Below, in pieces: positions 27,977 through 37,604 of a stretch of DNA of 64,000 nt; position 1 is the first letter of the stretch, and each line of letters starts with the position of its first letter. The translations under genes were made by a program, and so were the position numbers. The notes beneath the pieces are model-generated. The model was not told the DNA's origin and searched no databases. It was given only the letters and a program-made list of their open reading frames with translations. Source of the DNA: G963668605 sp963793625. Lineage in GTDB: Bacteria > Acidobacteriota > Terriglobia > Bryobacterales > Bryobacteraceae. Location of the stretch: NCBI GenBank assembly GCA_963793625.1, contig CAWCAT010000037.1, positions 62,001-126,000 of the forward strand, given 5' to 3'.

Positions 27977-28018
27977 GCCCTTTCGCTTTGTTTGGGATTC
28001 CAGTCCACAGTTCGCCCG
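27972..28018 (-). promoter_or_regulatory. Putative antiterminator pairing in the his leader
   Basis: CGGGCG (minus strand of 28013-28018, six bases after the hisL stop) is complementary to CGCCCG (minus strand of 27972-27977), which contains most of the 5' arm of the terminator. Pairing would block terminator formation. A ribosome that finishes hisL would cover the first segment and let the terminator form; one stalled at the His codons would leave it free. This is the classical attenuation logic, inferred from sequence. Confidence 0.6.
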
Positions 28019-28023
28019 TCCGG

Positions 28024-28062
28024 TTAAGGATGGCGATGGTGATGGACGGGAACGAAGTGCAT
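28024..28062 (-). CDS. hisL: Histidine operon leader peptide
   Basis: A 12-codon frame, MHFVPVHHHRHP, from ATG 28062 to TAA 28024-28026, 77 bases upstream of hisI. Five of its 12 residues are His, including HHH and then RH. A peptide of this kind directly before a terminator and the his operon is the hallmark of ribosome-mediated attenuation. No SD sequence precedes it. The likely -10 box (28072-28077) puts the transcript start only a few bases before the ATG, so it may be translated as a near-leaderless message. Confidence 0.85.
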   Translation of the reverse strand: MHFVPVHHHRHP

Positions 28063-28071
28063 GAAATTGTG

Positions 28072-28077
28072 AGTATA
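28072..28077 (-). promoter_or_regulatory. Likely -10 element of the his operon promoter
   Basis: The minus strand reads TGCTATACT, an extended -10 (TGN then TATACT at 28072-28077). No good -35 is visible 17 bases upstream. The start of transcription would be near 28065, three bases before the hisL ATG. The divergent S66 peptidase starts at 28115, so promoters overlap in this 50-base interval. Confidence 0.5.
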
Positions 28078-28114
28078 GCAGAACACGCCTGCGATCCGCG
28101 GTACGCTGAACCCG

Positions 28115-29147
28115 ATGAGGATCAGCCGCAGGGAACTGTTTTCAGCAGCCGCTGGACTAGCGCCGCAGAGCGCGGTGGCCGCCGGGACGAATCTACTCAA
28201 GCCGCCGGCGCTGAAGGCCGGAGATACAATCGGGCTCATTACGCCCGGCACCTACGTCTCGGACCCCGACTGTCTCGCGCTGGTCCGGCGCACGGTGGAG
28301 TACTTCGCACTGAAGCCAAAGTTCGGGCGGAACGTGGGGAAGCGCGTTGGTTACCTGGGCGGCTCGGACGACGAGCGGCTCGACGACCTTCACGCGATGT
28401 TCCGCGATCCCGAGGTGAAGGCGGTCTTTTGCATCCGCGGCGGCGTGGGTTCCTCCCAACTGGTAGACCGCATCGATTACGCGCTGATCCGGCAGAATCC
28501 GAAGGTCTTCCTTGGCTACAGCGACATCACATCGCTGCACCTGGCGATCCACAAACGCTCCGGCCTCGTCACCTTCCACGGGCCGGTGATGATCTCGCCC
28601 TTCACGGATTTCACGCAGGGCTGGTTCCGCAAGGCGCTGTTCGAACCGAAGCCGCTAGGAGCGATCACGAACCCGCCGGAAACGAATCGCCTTCGGCCGG
28701 CTCACGTACTCCGGACAGTGCGTCCGGGGCGCGCGCGCGGCCCGCTCGTGGGCGGCAACCTGACGCTGCTCACGCAACTCATGGGCACTCCGTACGAGGT
28801 GGAGACGCGCGGCCGCATCCTCTTCTTAGAAGACGTCGAAGAGCAGCCCTACAACATTGATCGGATGCTGACGCAACTGCGGCTGGCCGGCAAGTTCGAC
28901 GGCGTCGCCGGAGTGATCTGGGGCGAGTGCAGCGATTGCGTGCCGCGCGAGTACAAGCCATCCTTCGAATCCACGTTCTCAACCGGCGAGGTGGTGGATC
29001 AGCATTCTCGGCAAACTGAAAGTCCCGGTCCTCTCCGGACTGGCCATCGGCCACACGAACGATCAACTCACGCTGCCCTACGGCATCGTAACCACTCTGG
29101 ATTCGGACAAGGGAGAGCTCATCATCGAAGAAGCTGCGACAGTTTAG
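28115..29147 (+). CDS. Exported LD-carboxypeptidase, peptidase family S66 (one frameshift)
   Basis: It starts at ATG 28115 with a twin-arginine-like signal (MRISRRELFSAAAG). LD-carboxypeptidase landmarks are the glycine loop CIRGGVGSSQLVDRIDY, the Ser nucleophile motif GYSDITSLH, the catalytic Glu region RILFLEDVEEQPYNIDRML, and, after an indel near 29000, the catalytic His in SGLAIGHTNDQLTLPYG. It ends at TAG 29147 (IIEEAATV). It should cleave the L,D bond of murein tetrapeptides during peptidoglycan recycling; the export signal suggests a periplasmic site, unlike cytosolic E. coli LdcA. Confidence 0.88.
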
Positions 29148-29212
29148 GTCAGCCGCCGTTGTAGCGCCGTAGAGTCGCCATGCGACCCGTCTGCGCACGG
29201 CTAAATCGTACC

Positions 29213-29806
29213 TCAATCGCCGATCAGTCCGGCCAGCGCGAGTTCGTAGCGATCGGCGACCCCGGTCTTCTCAAAGATGTGCTTCAAGTGCACTTTGACA
29301 GTGCCGGGCTGGATCCCGAGCTCCCCCGCCACCTCGCGATTCTTCATGCCGCGCCCAACCAGATCCATTATTTCGCGCTCCCTGCCTGTGAGCGCGTGAC
29401 GCGGCATCCGAGCTTTGACCGGCCTCGGGCGCGCCTCAGTCCAAATGAGCCCGTCCGCGACGGCGCGGACGCAGTGAACGACCACATCCAAGTTGGCGGT
29501 CTTCGACAGGACGCCCTTGGCCCCAAGGCGGAGAAACCGCACGGTTTCGCCCTCGCTGGCGCTGACGCCCCAGACAATGCAATCCGCGACGTCGCGCAGT
29601 TCGCCAATCACGACGCCGATGGCCTGCGCCCCGAATGCCTTGTCGACCAGCGCGACACTGCCGGGGCGAGCGTTCGCAGCTCTCACGCAATCACCCGGGA
29701 GGGAGGTAACCGCGGCGATCTGGATGCCGGCCGTTCCGGCGAAGAGAGTTCTGAGGCCGAGCGCGGTGGCCGGCTGCACATCGGAGATGACGAGTTGGAT
29801 AGCCAT
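29213..29806 (-). CDS. LuxR/NarL-type response regulator
   Basis: An intact protein of 197 residues from ATG 29806. The receiver-like domain (1-120) has Asp55 in VALVDKAF and Asp9 in ISDVQPA, but only one acidic residue of the usual pair, and Lys in GAKGVLSKTA. A LuxR helix-turn-helix follows (LTGREREIMDLVGRGMKNRE, then GTVKVHLKHIFEKTGV). It diverges from the CpaE-like gene across 63 bases, suggesting it controls that gene or a shared pilus regulon. No cognate kinase is adjacent. Confidence 0.9.
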   Translation of the reverse strand: MAIQLVISDVQPATALGLRTLFAGTAGIQIAAVTSLPGDCVRAANARPGSVALVDKAFGAQAIGVVIGELRDVADCIVWGVSASEGETVRFLRLGAKGVLSKTANLDVVVHCVRAVADGLIWTEARPRPVKARMPRHALTGREREIMDLVGRGMKNREVAGELGIQPGTVKVHLKHIFEKTGVADRYELALAGLIGD

Positions 29807-29869
29807 GCAGTCGCTGATGATTTAGTGCGTACAGCACGAAGGGTTCTCAAGAAAGATCGGCAAAAGTCG

Positions 29870-31096
29870 ATGAGGACGTTAATGCCAGGTTTTTCGAACC
29901 CGGCGGAGGAGAAAGGCGGCTCGGGCCGGGTTCTGCTAATTGCGCCGGCGCGAGCGACATCCTCCGAGCTGCGCGCGCTGATGGAGTGCGAACTCCCGTC
30001 ACTGGAAGTCACTCTGTTCGAACGCTATCCGAACCCTGAGGAGGTGCTCGAACTAGCGGCCAAGCCAGGAACGCGCGCCTGCCTGCTGGACGTGGCGGCG
30101 CAGCCGGCAGCCGCGGATCTGGTGATTGAGGCTCTGTCTCACCGCGACCCGCGCGTGCCGGTGGTGGCGGTTCTGCCGGCAAACGATCCGAACCTGATGC
30201 TGCGCTCGTTGAGGCAGGGCGCGAGTGAGTTCCTCGTCCGGCCGTTTACGGCCGAGCAACTGCAAGCAGTTTTCGCGAAACTCAGCGGCGCGGAGCGGAA
30301 GAAGCCTGAAGTCGCCGGCGGGCGGGTGATTGGTGTCATTCCGGCGAAAGGCTCCGTGGGCGCGACGACGCTCGCGTGCAATCTCGCGCCGTCGCTCGCG
30401 CGACGGGTGAAAGGCCGCGTGTTGCTGGCCGATCTAGATGGGCTCGCAGGAAGCGTCGCGTTCGTGATGAAGATCCGGTCCACTTACAGTTTCGCGGACG
30501 CGCTGCAACAATCCGGCTGTCTCGACCCCGACCTATGGAAAGCGCTCGTAACGCCGTCGCAGGGCATTGACGTGCTGCTGTCGCCGGAGAATCCGATTGA
30601 CGGACTGGACCCGTCGTGCGATCCCGGGCCGATCCTCGACTACGCGCGCGCACACTATGACCTGGTGATCGCCGATTGCGGCGGCACTTTCGGGCATTGG
30701 AACACAGAAATCGCAAAGCGGACCGAAGGCATTGTACTGGTGACTACGCAGGAGATCGCCAGTGTACATGGCGCACAGCGCGCGCTGGCGCGCCTGGAGC
30801 ACACCTCGATGGACCCGGGCAGGATCAGCCTGATCGTCAACCGGTGGCGTCCGAATGTGCCGCTCCCACCGGAGAAGATCGGTGCCTCGCTCGCGATTGA
30901 TGTGCTCCAAACCCTGCCGGACGCACCCGACGCGATCCGAAAAGCGCTGATCGACGGAAAGGCCGCGCCGGTGGCAAGCCGCTACGGCGAGGCAATCGCG
31001 GAACTCGCGGATAAGCTCGCGGGCCACGAGCGTCCGGTAGTGGCGAAAGGCGGCGCGGCGTCCAGCCTCGCGGGATGGTTCGCCCGGCTCTGGTGA
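29870..31096 (+). CDS. CpaE-like pilus-assembly ATPase (receiver-like plus MinD/ParA domain)
   Basis: An intact gene from ATG 29870 (or 29882). Residues 20-135 form a response-regulator-like fold with Asp74 (CLLDVA) and FLVRPFTAEQL. Residues 152-390 form a MinD/ParA ATPase with the deviant Walker A AKGSVGATTLACNLA, Walker A' region VLLADLDGLAGSV, DLVIADCGGTFG and a C-terminal amphipathic part (SSLAGWFARLW). CpaE proteins localise Flp/Tad pilus machines. A lone Flp pilin occurs at 55955-56137, but no other tad genes are in the window. Confidence 0.85.
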   Translation: MRTLMPGFSNPAEEKGGSGRVLLIAPARATSSELRALMECELPSLEVTLFERYPNPEEVLELAAKPGTRACLLDVAAQPAAADLVIEALSHRDPRVPVVAVLPANDPNLMLRSLRQGASEFLVRPFTAEQLQAVFAKLSGAERKKPEVAGGRVIGVIPAKGSVGATTLACNLAPSLARRVKGRVLLADLDGLAGSVAFVMKIRSTYSFADALQQSGCLDPDLWKALVTPSQGIDVLLSPENPIDGLDPSCDPGPILDYARAHYDLVIADCGGTFGHWNTEIAKRTEGIVLVTTQEIASVHGAQRALARLEHTSMDPGRISLIVNRWRPNVPLPPEKIGASLAIDVLQTLPDAPDAIRKALIDGKAAPVASRYGEAIAELADKLAGHERPVVAKGGAASSLAGWFARLW

Positions 31097-31105
31097 ACGG
31101 CGCCG

Positions 31106-31856
31106 TCACGCGGCGATACCGATGTGCAGAGCTACGACGCCGCCGGTCATGCGTTCGAACTGGACGGACGAGAACCCGGATTCGGTCATCTGGCGCGCGA
31201 GTTCCTCCGGCCCAGGGAACTTGCGCACCGATTCGGGCAGATAGGTGTAGGCGTCGCGGTAACCGGAGATCAGGCCGCCAATGGCGGGCAGCACGCGCCC
31301 GGAATAGAAGCCGTAGATCGCCGCGAAACCGGAATGCGCGGCTGGGAGAACTCCAGAATCGCCGCCACGCCGCCCGGCCTCAGCACGCGCCGCATCTCGG
31401 CCAGACCCTTCCGGTAGTTGGCAAGGTTGCGGAAGCCGAAGCGGCGGTGATGAGATCGAGCGAAGCGTCCGGCAACGGCAGCGCCAGCGCGTCGGCTTCA
31501 AACAGCGACGAGCGGCAAACCGCCGGCGCGCGAACTTGCGGCGCGGCCTCGACCAGCATGGGGTGGCAGAAATCGCTGCCCATCACGGCGGCGTCCGCGC
31601 GGCGCGTTCGAGCGCCAGAGCAGAAGGTCGCCGGTGCCGCAGCAGAGGTCGAGGACGCGGGCGCCGGGCCGGCGCAGGACCGGGCGAACGACGCGGACCG
31701 TGCGGCGCGCGCCAGTAGCGGTCGATGTTGAGCGACAGCAGGTGGTTGAGCAGGTCGTAGCGGCGGGCGACGCGGCCGAACATGCCGCGCACCCAGCGAG
31801 CGGCTTCCTGTTCGCCGTGCGCTCCCGGCGGCGTGGTCCCCGCCGCATCCGCTCAT
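31106..31856 (-). CDS. menG: UbiE/MenG-type quinone methyltransferase (frameshifted)
   Basis: It starts at ATG 31856 (MSGCG), then after an indel reads GAHGEQEAARWVRGMFGRVA then RRYDLLNHLLSLNIDRYWR, typical of demethylmenaquinone methyltransferase. SAM-binding motif I is VLDLCCGTGDLL, and the C-terminal part is GFYSGRVLPAIGGLISGYRD, AYTYLPESVRKFPGPEELAR, ending FERMTGGVVALHIGIAA. It methylates demethylmenaquinone (or the ubiquinone precursor). It overlaps the aroB end, and a shikimate-menaquinone link makes this pairing reasonable. Four indels. Confidence 0.85.
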
Positions 31857-32958
31857 GCCGAGGGCTTCCTGAATGGCCGTGCGGACCATGGTCTCGTCGA
31901 GCCCGGAAACGATCCTCACTTCGCCGATCGCGACGGGCAGCACGAAGTGCACCTTGCCCTGCAGCGGTCTTCTTGTCGCGACAACGGCGACTGCGAGGTT
32001 CGTCCGGCGGCGATGCCGTCCAGCGGCGGAATCGGGCCGTAGAGCGTCGACCGCGTCCAGGATGTCGCCTGGCATGCGTCGGCGCGACAGGTGCCCGCGT
32101 GCGCTCGCGAGATACGCGGCGGCGCGCATGCCGAAGGCCACCGCCTCGCCGTGCAGGAAGCGCGTGTAGTCGGTCTCGGCTTCCAGCGCGTGGCCGACGG
32201 TGTGGCCGAAATTGAGGATGCGCGCGCAGGCCGCCCTCGCGCTCGTCGGCCGAGACCACTTCGGCCTTGATGCGCACCGATTCGGCGATCATGCGCTCGA
32301 CCACCTCCGGTGTCGCGGGCGAGCACGCCGGCGCGTTCCCGGCCATCAGGTCGGAACAGTCGGGGCTGCGGATGATGCCGCACTTGATGACTTCGAACAG
32401 GCCGGCGCGGTATTCGCGCTCGGGCAGCGTGCGCGAGCACGTCCGGGATCGATCAGCACGGCAAGCGGCTGATGGAACGCGCCGACCAGGTTTTTGCCGC
32501 ACGCGAGATTCACGCCGGTCTTGCCGCCGATCGCCGGCGTCCACCTGCGCCAGCAGCGTGGTGGGGATCTGGAGCACCGGGATGCCGCGCATGAAGATGG
32601 CGGCCAGGAAGCCGCCGACGTCGGTGACGATGCCGCCGCCGAAGGCGATGACGAGGCTCGAGCGGTCGCCGCCGCGGCGCACCATCTCGTCGGCCAGCGC
32701 TTCGACCGCGGCCAGGCGCTTGTCGCTCTTCGCCGCCGGGAAGAACAGGATTTCGTGCGTGCGTCCGGCCAGAGCCGCGGTCGAGGCGCCGCGCCGTGGA
32801 GCTCCCAGACGTCGGCGGTGGTGACGACGAAACGCTCGTCCCGCGCGCGCTCGGGAAGTAGCGCGGCGGCGCGGCTCCAGAATGCCGCGCTCGACGATGG
32901 CTCGATAGCGGCGCTGCGGCGTGTCCACGCAAAGGAAGGCATACAGTCGTTGTACCAT
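31853..32958 (-). CDS. aroB: 3-dehydroquinate synthase (frameshifted)
   Basis: It starts at ATG 32958 (MVQRLYAFLCVDTPQRRYRA). NAD- and zinc-binding blocks are visible: ILFFPAAKSDKRLAAVEALA, LVIAFGGGIVTDVGGFLAA, FMRGIPVLQIPTTLLAQVDA, the GGKTGVN motif near 32520, EYRAGLFEVIKCGIIRSP, and the metal His in FNFGHTVGHALEAE-like sequence around 32200. It ends with IVSGLDETMVRTAIQEALG near TGA 31853. It converts DAHP to 3-dehydroquinate in the shikimate pathway. About nine indels. Confidence 0.9.
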
Positions 32959-32994
32959 GGTGCGGCTACGCTGCGAATACCTGAATACAGCGCA

Positions 32995-34549
32995 ATGGAC
33001 CGGATTTCCTGGTGGTCGGCGCGGGCGTCGCCGGCTTGCGCGCGGCCATCGAACTGGCCGAGGCGGGCCGCGTGCTGGTGGTGGCCAAGGACAGCCTGCG
33101 GAGTCCTCCTCCGAGTACGCGCAGGGCGGCATCGCGGTCGCGCTGAGCGACGACGACGAGGTGGCGCTGCACGAGCAGGACACGCTCGCGGCCGGCGACG
33201 GGCTGTGCGATCCCGCAGCGGTCCGCACGCTGGTGGAGCGAGGGCCCGGCCGCGATCGAGCAGTTGATCGAGTGGGGCGCGGAGTTCGACCGCGAAGGCG
33301 AGCAGCTGGCGTTCGCGCGCGAGGGCGCGCACAGCCGCAGCCGCGTGCTGCACGCGCAGGGCGATTCCACCGGCACGCGAGATCGCGCGCGCGCTCTATC
33401 ACAAGGCGGCGTCGCTGCCGAACGTCGAGTTCCGGAGCTTCGCGGCGATCACGGACCTGCTGGTTCGGACGACGGCGAAGTCGGCGGGCGTGGTGGCGTG
33501 CGACGCGTCGCGCGAAGCGCTGCTGCCGCTGCGCGCGCGCGCCGTGCTGCTGGCCACCGGCGGCCTGGGCCAGCGTCTACCTCGACACCACCAATCCGGA
33601 CGTCGCCACCGGCGACGGCGTGGCCGCCGGCATGGCGCGCCGGCGCCGAGATCAGCGACATCGAGTTCGTCCAGTTCCATCCGACGGCGCTGCACCTGGA
33701 GGGCGCGCCGCGTTCCTGCTCTCCGAGGCGCTGCGCGGCGAAGGGGCCGTATCTGCTCAACGCGCGCCGGCGAGCGCTTCATGCACGCGCTACCATCCGA
33801 CTGGCGGAACTGGCGCCGCGCGACGTGGTTTCGCGCGCCATCGTCGAGGAAATGCGGCGCAACCGGCGCCGCGCAGTGTACCTGGATCTCGCGCCATCTC
33901 GGGCCGCGGATTTCGTCGCGCGCCGCTTCCCGCGCATCTACGAGACCTGCCTGCGCTACGGCCTCGACCTGGCAGCGCAACCGGCGCCCGGTTCACCCGG
34001 CGGCGCACTACGCGATGGGCGGCGTCCGCACGGATCTCGACGGCCGCACCAGCGCTGCCGCGCCTGTTCGCCGCCGGCGAAGTGGCCTGCGACCGGCGTG
34101 CACGGCGCCAACCGCCTGGCGAGCAATTCGCTGCTGGAAGGCGTGGTCTTCGGCGCGCGCGCGGGCGGGGCGATGCGCGAGCGGCCGGGAGCCGCCGCTC
34201 GCGGAGCGCGCCGCCGCCAGGAGCTGCCGGTTCCCCTGCATCGGCGGCGGACGGAACTGCGGCGGCTGGCGCTGGCGGAAGCTGCGGCATCATGCGCGAC
34301 GGCGAGTGACCTGGACGCGCCTGCGAGCGCCTGCTGGCGGTGCGCGCAGCACGTGCCGCGGACGCCGAACCGCGCGCTGTTCGAACTGCGCAGCATGCAC
34401 ACGTTGTCGCTGTTGATCGCCCGCTGCGCGCTGGCGCGGCGGGAGAGCCGCGGCGCGCACTACCGCACCGATTATCCCCGAAAGCAGTCCCGACATTCCA
34501 GAAGCACTCGCTTGTCTGCCGACGACAGATGAAGTTCAGTTTCGTCTGA
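32995..34549 (+). CDS. nadB: L-aspartate oxidase (frameshifted)
   Basis: It starts at ATG 32995, then after an indel LVVGAGVAGLRAAIELAEAG (FAD GxGxxG). Flavoprotein signatures: SSEYAQGGIAVALSDDDEV, the substrate-site region VQFHPTALHL, DVVSRAIVEEMRR, HYAMGGVRTDLDGRT and GVHGANRLASNSLLEGVVFG. The C-terminus FQKHSLVCRRQMKFSFV ends at TGA 34549. These features match NadB of NAD de novo synthesis rather than succinate dehydrogenase or fumarate reductase. More than ten indels. It diverges from aroB. Confidence 0.9.
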
Positions 34550-34595
34550 CGCCCGACGTCCGCGCGCCCGGCTGCGCCACGGTCGCGCCGCCGTC

Positions 34596-35830
34596 TTGCG
34601 ATCGTGCTGCTTGCCGCCGTCCCGCTCGGATCATGCCGGTCCGGCGACGGCGCTGTGGGCCGCGCCGGCCATTCTGCTCGCGGCGATGCTGATCGCCTGG
34701 GCGGCGGAATCGGCGCAGTTTTTTGTCGCCCAGGGCTTCGCGCTCGCCATTCTGGCCTGGCTGCAGACGCTGCCCGAGTTCGCCGTCGAAGCTCGTGCTG
34801 GCCTGGAAGCAGCAGGTGCCGCTGCTGCTGGCGAACCTGACCGGCGCGCTGCGCCTGCTGACCGGGCTGGGCTGGCCGATGATCTACTTCGTCGCCGCGT
34901 TCTTCTACCGCCGGCGAGCACAAGAAGCCGCTGGGCCGGATCAAGCTGGACGAACGAGCACTCGCGTGGAGGTGGTCGGGCTGCTGGTCCCGCTGGTTTA
35001 CGTCGAGCTTCATCTGGTGGAAGGGGTCGCTGATCTGGTCGGACGCCGGCGTGCTCATCGCGCATCTATGCGGCGTACTCTGATCGTGCTGTAGCAAGAT
35101 GCCGCCCGAGGAAGCGGAGGGCGATGAAGAACTCGAACGTGATTCCCCGGACGATCGTCAAATCGCGCCCGCCGGCGTGCGCATCCTGATCATCGGCGGC
35201 GCTGTTCGTCGAGCGGCGGAGTGCTGATCTATTTCACGGCCGAGCCGTTCCTGGGCAGCCTGCTGGCGGTCTCGGCGATGATCGGCGTGCCGAGCTTCGT
35301 GTTCGTGCAATGGGTGGCGCCGTTCGTCTCCGAGTTCCCGGAGAAGGTCTCCGCGTTCTACTGGGCCCGCACGGTGGACCGCGCGCCGATGGCGCTGATG
35401 AACATGGTGTCGAGCAACATCAACCAGTGGACGCTGCTGGCGGCCATGCTGCCCATCGTGTACTCGATCAGCCGCGGCGCGCCTTCGGCGATCCCGTTCG
35501 ACGCGCAGCAGGAACTCGAACTGCTGATGACCATCGGGCAGTCGCTGGTCGGCATGGTGTTCCTGGTCAACATGGAGCTGGCCTGGTGGGAGGCGGCGGC
35601 GCTGTTCGCGCTGTGGGGCATCCAGTTCGGGTTTTCGCCGGTACCGCCCGGGCGCCGGGCGGCATGGCTACATCGCGACGCACATTCACTGGTGGGTCAC
35701 GGTGGCGTACCTGCTGTGGGCGGGACTGGCGATAGTGCGGATGTTCCTCGGGTACCGGCACCCGAACGCATTCCGGCACTTCGCGCACATGTGGCGCACG
35801 CACGTGCTGAAAGCCGACGTGCGGGCGTAG
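34596..35830 (+). CDS. Sodium/calcium-exchanger-like membrane protein (frameshifted 5' half)
   Basis: The start is unresolved near 34556-34600. About ten membrane segments with two alpha-repeat-like motifs: LAWLQTLPEFAVEAVLAW with LLANLTGALRLLTGLGWP, and WVAPFVSEFPEKVSAFYWAR with ALMNMVSSNINQWTLL. The acidic Glu within a helix-breaking Pro-Glu motif, and the SSNINQ motif, are characteristic of the CaCA (YrbG) superfamily. A hydrophilic loop near 35100-35200 separates the halves. It ends HVLKADVRA at TAG 35830. The transported ion is unproven. Confidence 0.7.
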
Positions 35831-35857
35831 TGTCCCGACGCTGAGGCGGCCGGGCGG

Positions 35858-37252
35858 CTACTCGTCGTCAGGCGCGGGCGGCGGCTCTTCGCCGACATCA
35901 CCCGCCGCGTTCTCGAACTTCGTGTAGTCCTTGATAAATATGAGTTCGGCAACGCCGGTGGGGCCGTTGCGCTGCTTGGCGATGATCAGCTCGGCTTTGC
36001 CGCGCAGGTCCTCGCGATCATGCTGGTAGACTTCGGCCGGAAGATGAAGGCGACCAGATCGGCGTCCTGCTCGATGGATCCCGACTCGCGGAGGTCGCTC
36101 AGTTGCGGGCGGTGGTCGCCGCTGCGCGTTTCCGGCGCGCGGCTCAACTGCGAGAGCACCAGGATCGGGCACGTTGATTTCCTTCGAGAGGAGCTTCAGG
36201 CCGCGCGAAAGCGCGCTGACTTCCTGGTACGCGGTTTTCGTACCGGCCGCGGCCGGTCATCAGTTGCAGATAGTCGACGATGACCAGACCCAGCTCCGCG
36301 CTCGGCGCTTGCAGCCGCCGCAGCTTGGCGTGCATGTCCATCAGGTTGATGCCGGCGGTGTCGTCGATGTACAGCGGCGCCTCGAGCCATCTGGCGGCGG
36401 CGCGACTCGAGTTTGCGCCGCTCGTCGTGCGTTGAGATAGCCGGCGCGGAACTTCTGCTGGTCCACGCGCGCCGCGGCGCAGATCATGCGGGTCAGCAGC
36501 GACTCCTTGGACATTTCGAGCGAGAACACCGCCACGGTCTTGGCTTCATGCTGCGAGCGCCACGTGCTGCGCGATGTTCAGCGCCAGCGCCGTCTTGCCC
36601 ATCGACGGGCCGCGCGGCCAGGATGAACAGGTCGCCCGGCGTGCAGCCGCCGGTCATCTCGTCGAACTTGATAAAGCCGGTGCTGATGCCCTTGATCGCG
36701 CTTGCCGGATCGAGGAAGGCGTTGATGCCGCCTTCGTACGCTGTCGAAGATCTGCCGCGGCGTTGAGAAGGCCGTGTCTTGACGCGTGCCTCGCCCAGCT
36801 TCAGCAGCGTTTCTTCGGCGCCGGCGAGGATGTCGTCGGGCTCGTCCTCGCCCATCATGCAGCGGTCGATCAGCTTCTGCGAAGCGAAGATGATCCGGCG
36901 CAGCAGGGACTTGTCCCTCACGATCCGGACGTAGCTGTCGAGGTTGCGGAGATCTGCGGCAGCCCGTCGTCGAGCGAAACCAGGTAGGTGAGGCCGTCCA
37001 CCGATTCGAGCTCGCCGTGCTTCATCAGCTCGTTGGCCACGTCACGCGGTCGATGCGCTCGCCGCGCTCCTGCAGGTCGCGCCATGCGCCGGAAGATGCG
37101 GCGGTGCTTTTCGAGGCTGAAGTCGTCCGGCTCGATGCGCCCGGCACCTGGATGAACAGAGACTCGTCCAGCAGGATGGAGCCGAGCACGAACCGCTCGG
37201 CGTCCAGATTGACCGGAAGGCCTTTATCGAGTGTCGAATCAGCGGAGGGCAT
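35858..37252 (-). CDS. dnaB: Replicative DNA helicase (frameshifted)
   Basis: It starts at ATG 37252 (MPSADSTLDKGLPVNLDAER). The N-terminal domain has ERFVLGSILLDESLF and RDKSLLRRIIFASQKLIDRC. The linker is followed by RecA-type motifs: GFIKFDEMTGGCTPGDLFIL, Walker A recoverable near 36600, VAVFSLEMSKESLLTRMICA, LVIVDYLQLMTGRGRYENR (Walker B), and the C-terminal acidic tail APDDE. It ends at TAG 35858. It unwinds DNA at the replication fork. About ten indels. Two DnaA-box-like sequences lie 84-186 bases upstream. Confidence 0.93.
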
Positions 37253-37335
37253 CAGAGAAGGGACTCTCTATTACAGCGGCCATTGGCGCGTCGGCGCAAC
37301 GTTGATTTTCGCCGTTCGGAATGTAGCCGTTGCGC

Positions 37336-37344
37336 TGTGAATAA
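37336..37344 (-). promoter_or_regulatory. DnaA-box-like sequence
   Basis: TTATTCACA on the minus strand fits TTWTNCACA with no mismatch. It lies 84 bases upstream of the dnaB start. Confidence 0.4.
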
Positions 37345-37429
37345 CTCGGCCGCACAACGGGCCGGGTTGCGGGTGTGTAAGGTCCTGATTCGCCGAGAGT
37401 TCCGGAATCCCGTGGATTTCACCCACAGG

Positions 37430-37438
37430 TTTTCCACA
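37430..37438 (+). promoter_or_regulatory. DnaA-box-like sequence
   Basis: TTTTCCACA on the plus strand fits TTWTNCACA with no mismatch. It lies 178 bases upstream of the dnaB start and 86 bases from the other box. Confidence 0.4.
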
Positions 37439-37604
37439 AAACAGAACGAGTCAAGTGTGTTCTGAGGCTAAGAGCCCTTCACCGAATTCGGTCCGGTGGG
37501 ACACCCTTGTGGGGGGTAGGGCGAGCCTCAACGGTGCGTTGGCGTCGGCGCTTCAAGGCTAATCGCAAATACAACGAGCGCCGTCGGCCCAACCGGCCGC
37601 GGCT

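Larger units (their letters stand above)
37253..37604. other. 352-bp intergenic region upstream of dnaB
   Basis: This is the longest gene-free stretch, lying between the yifB stop and the dnaB start. It holds two sequences matching the DnaA-box consensus TTWTNCACA (see separate entries). There is also a G-rich patch (GTGGGGGGTAGGG near 37512) and a short basic plus-strand frame to about 37618 with no start or ribosome site. I see no tRNA and no clear terminator. A small RNA cannot be excluded. Confidence 0.5.
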
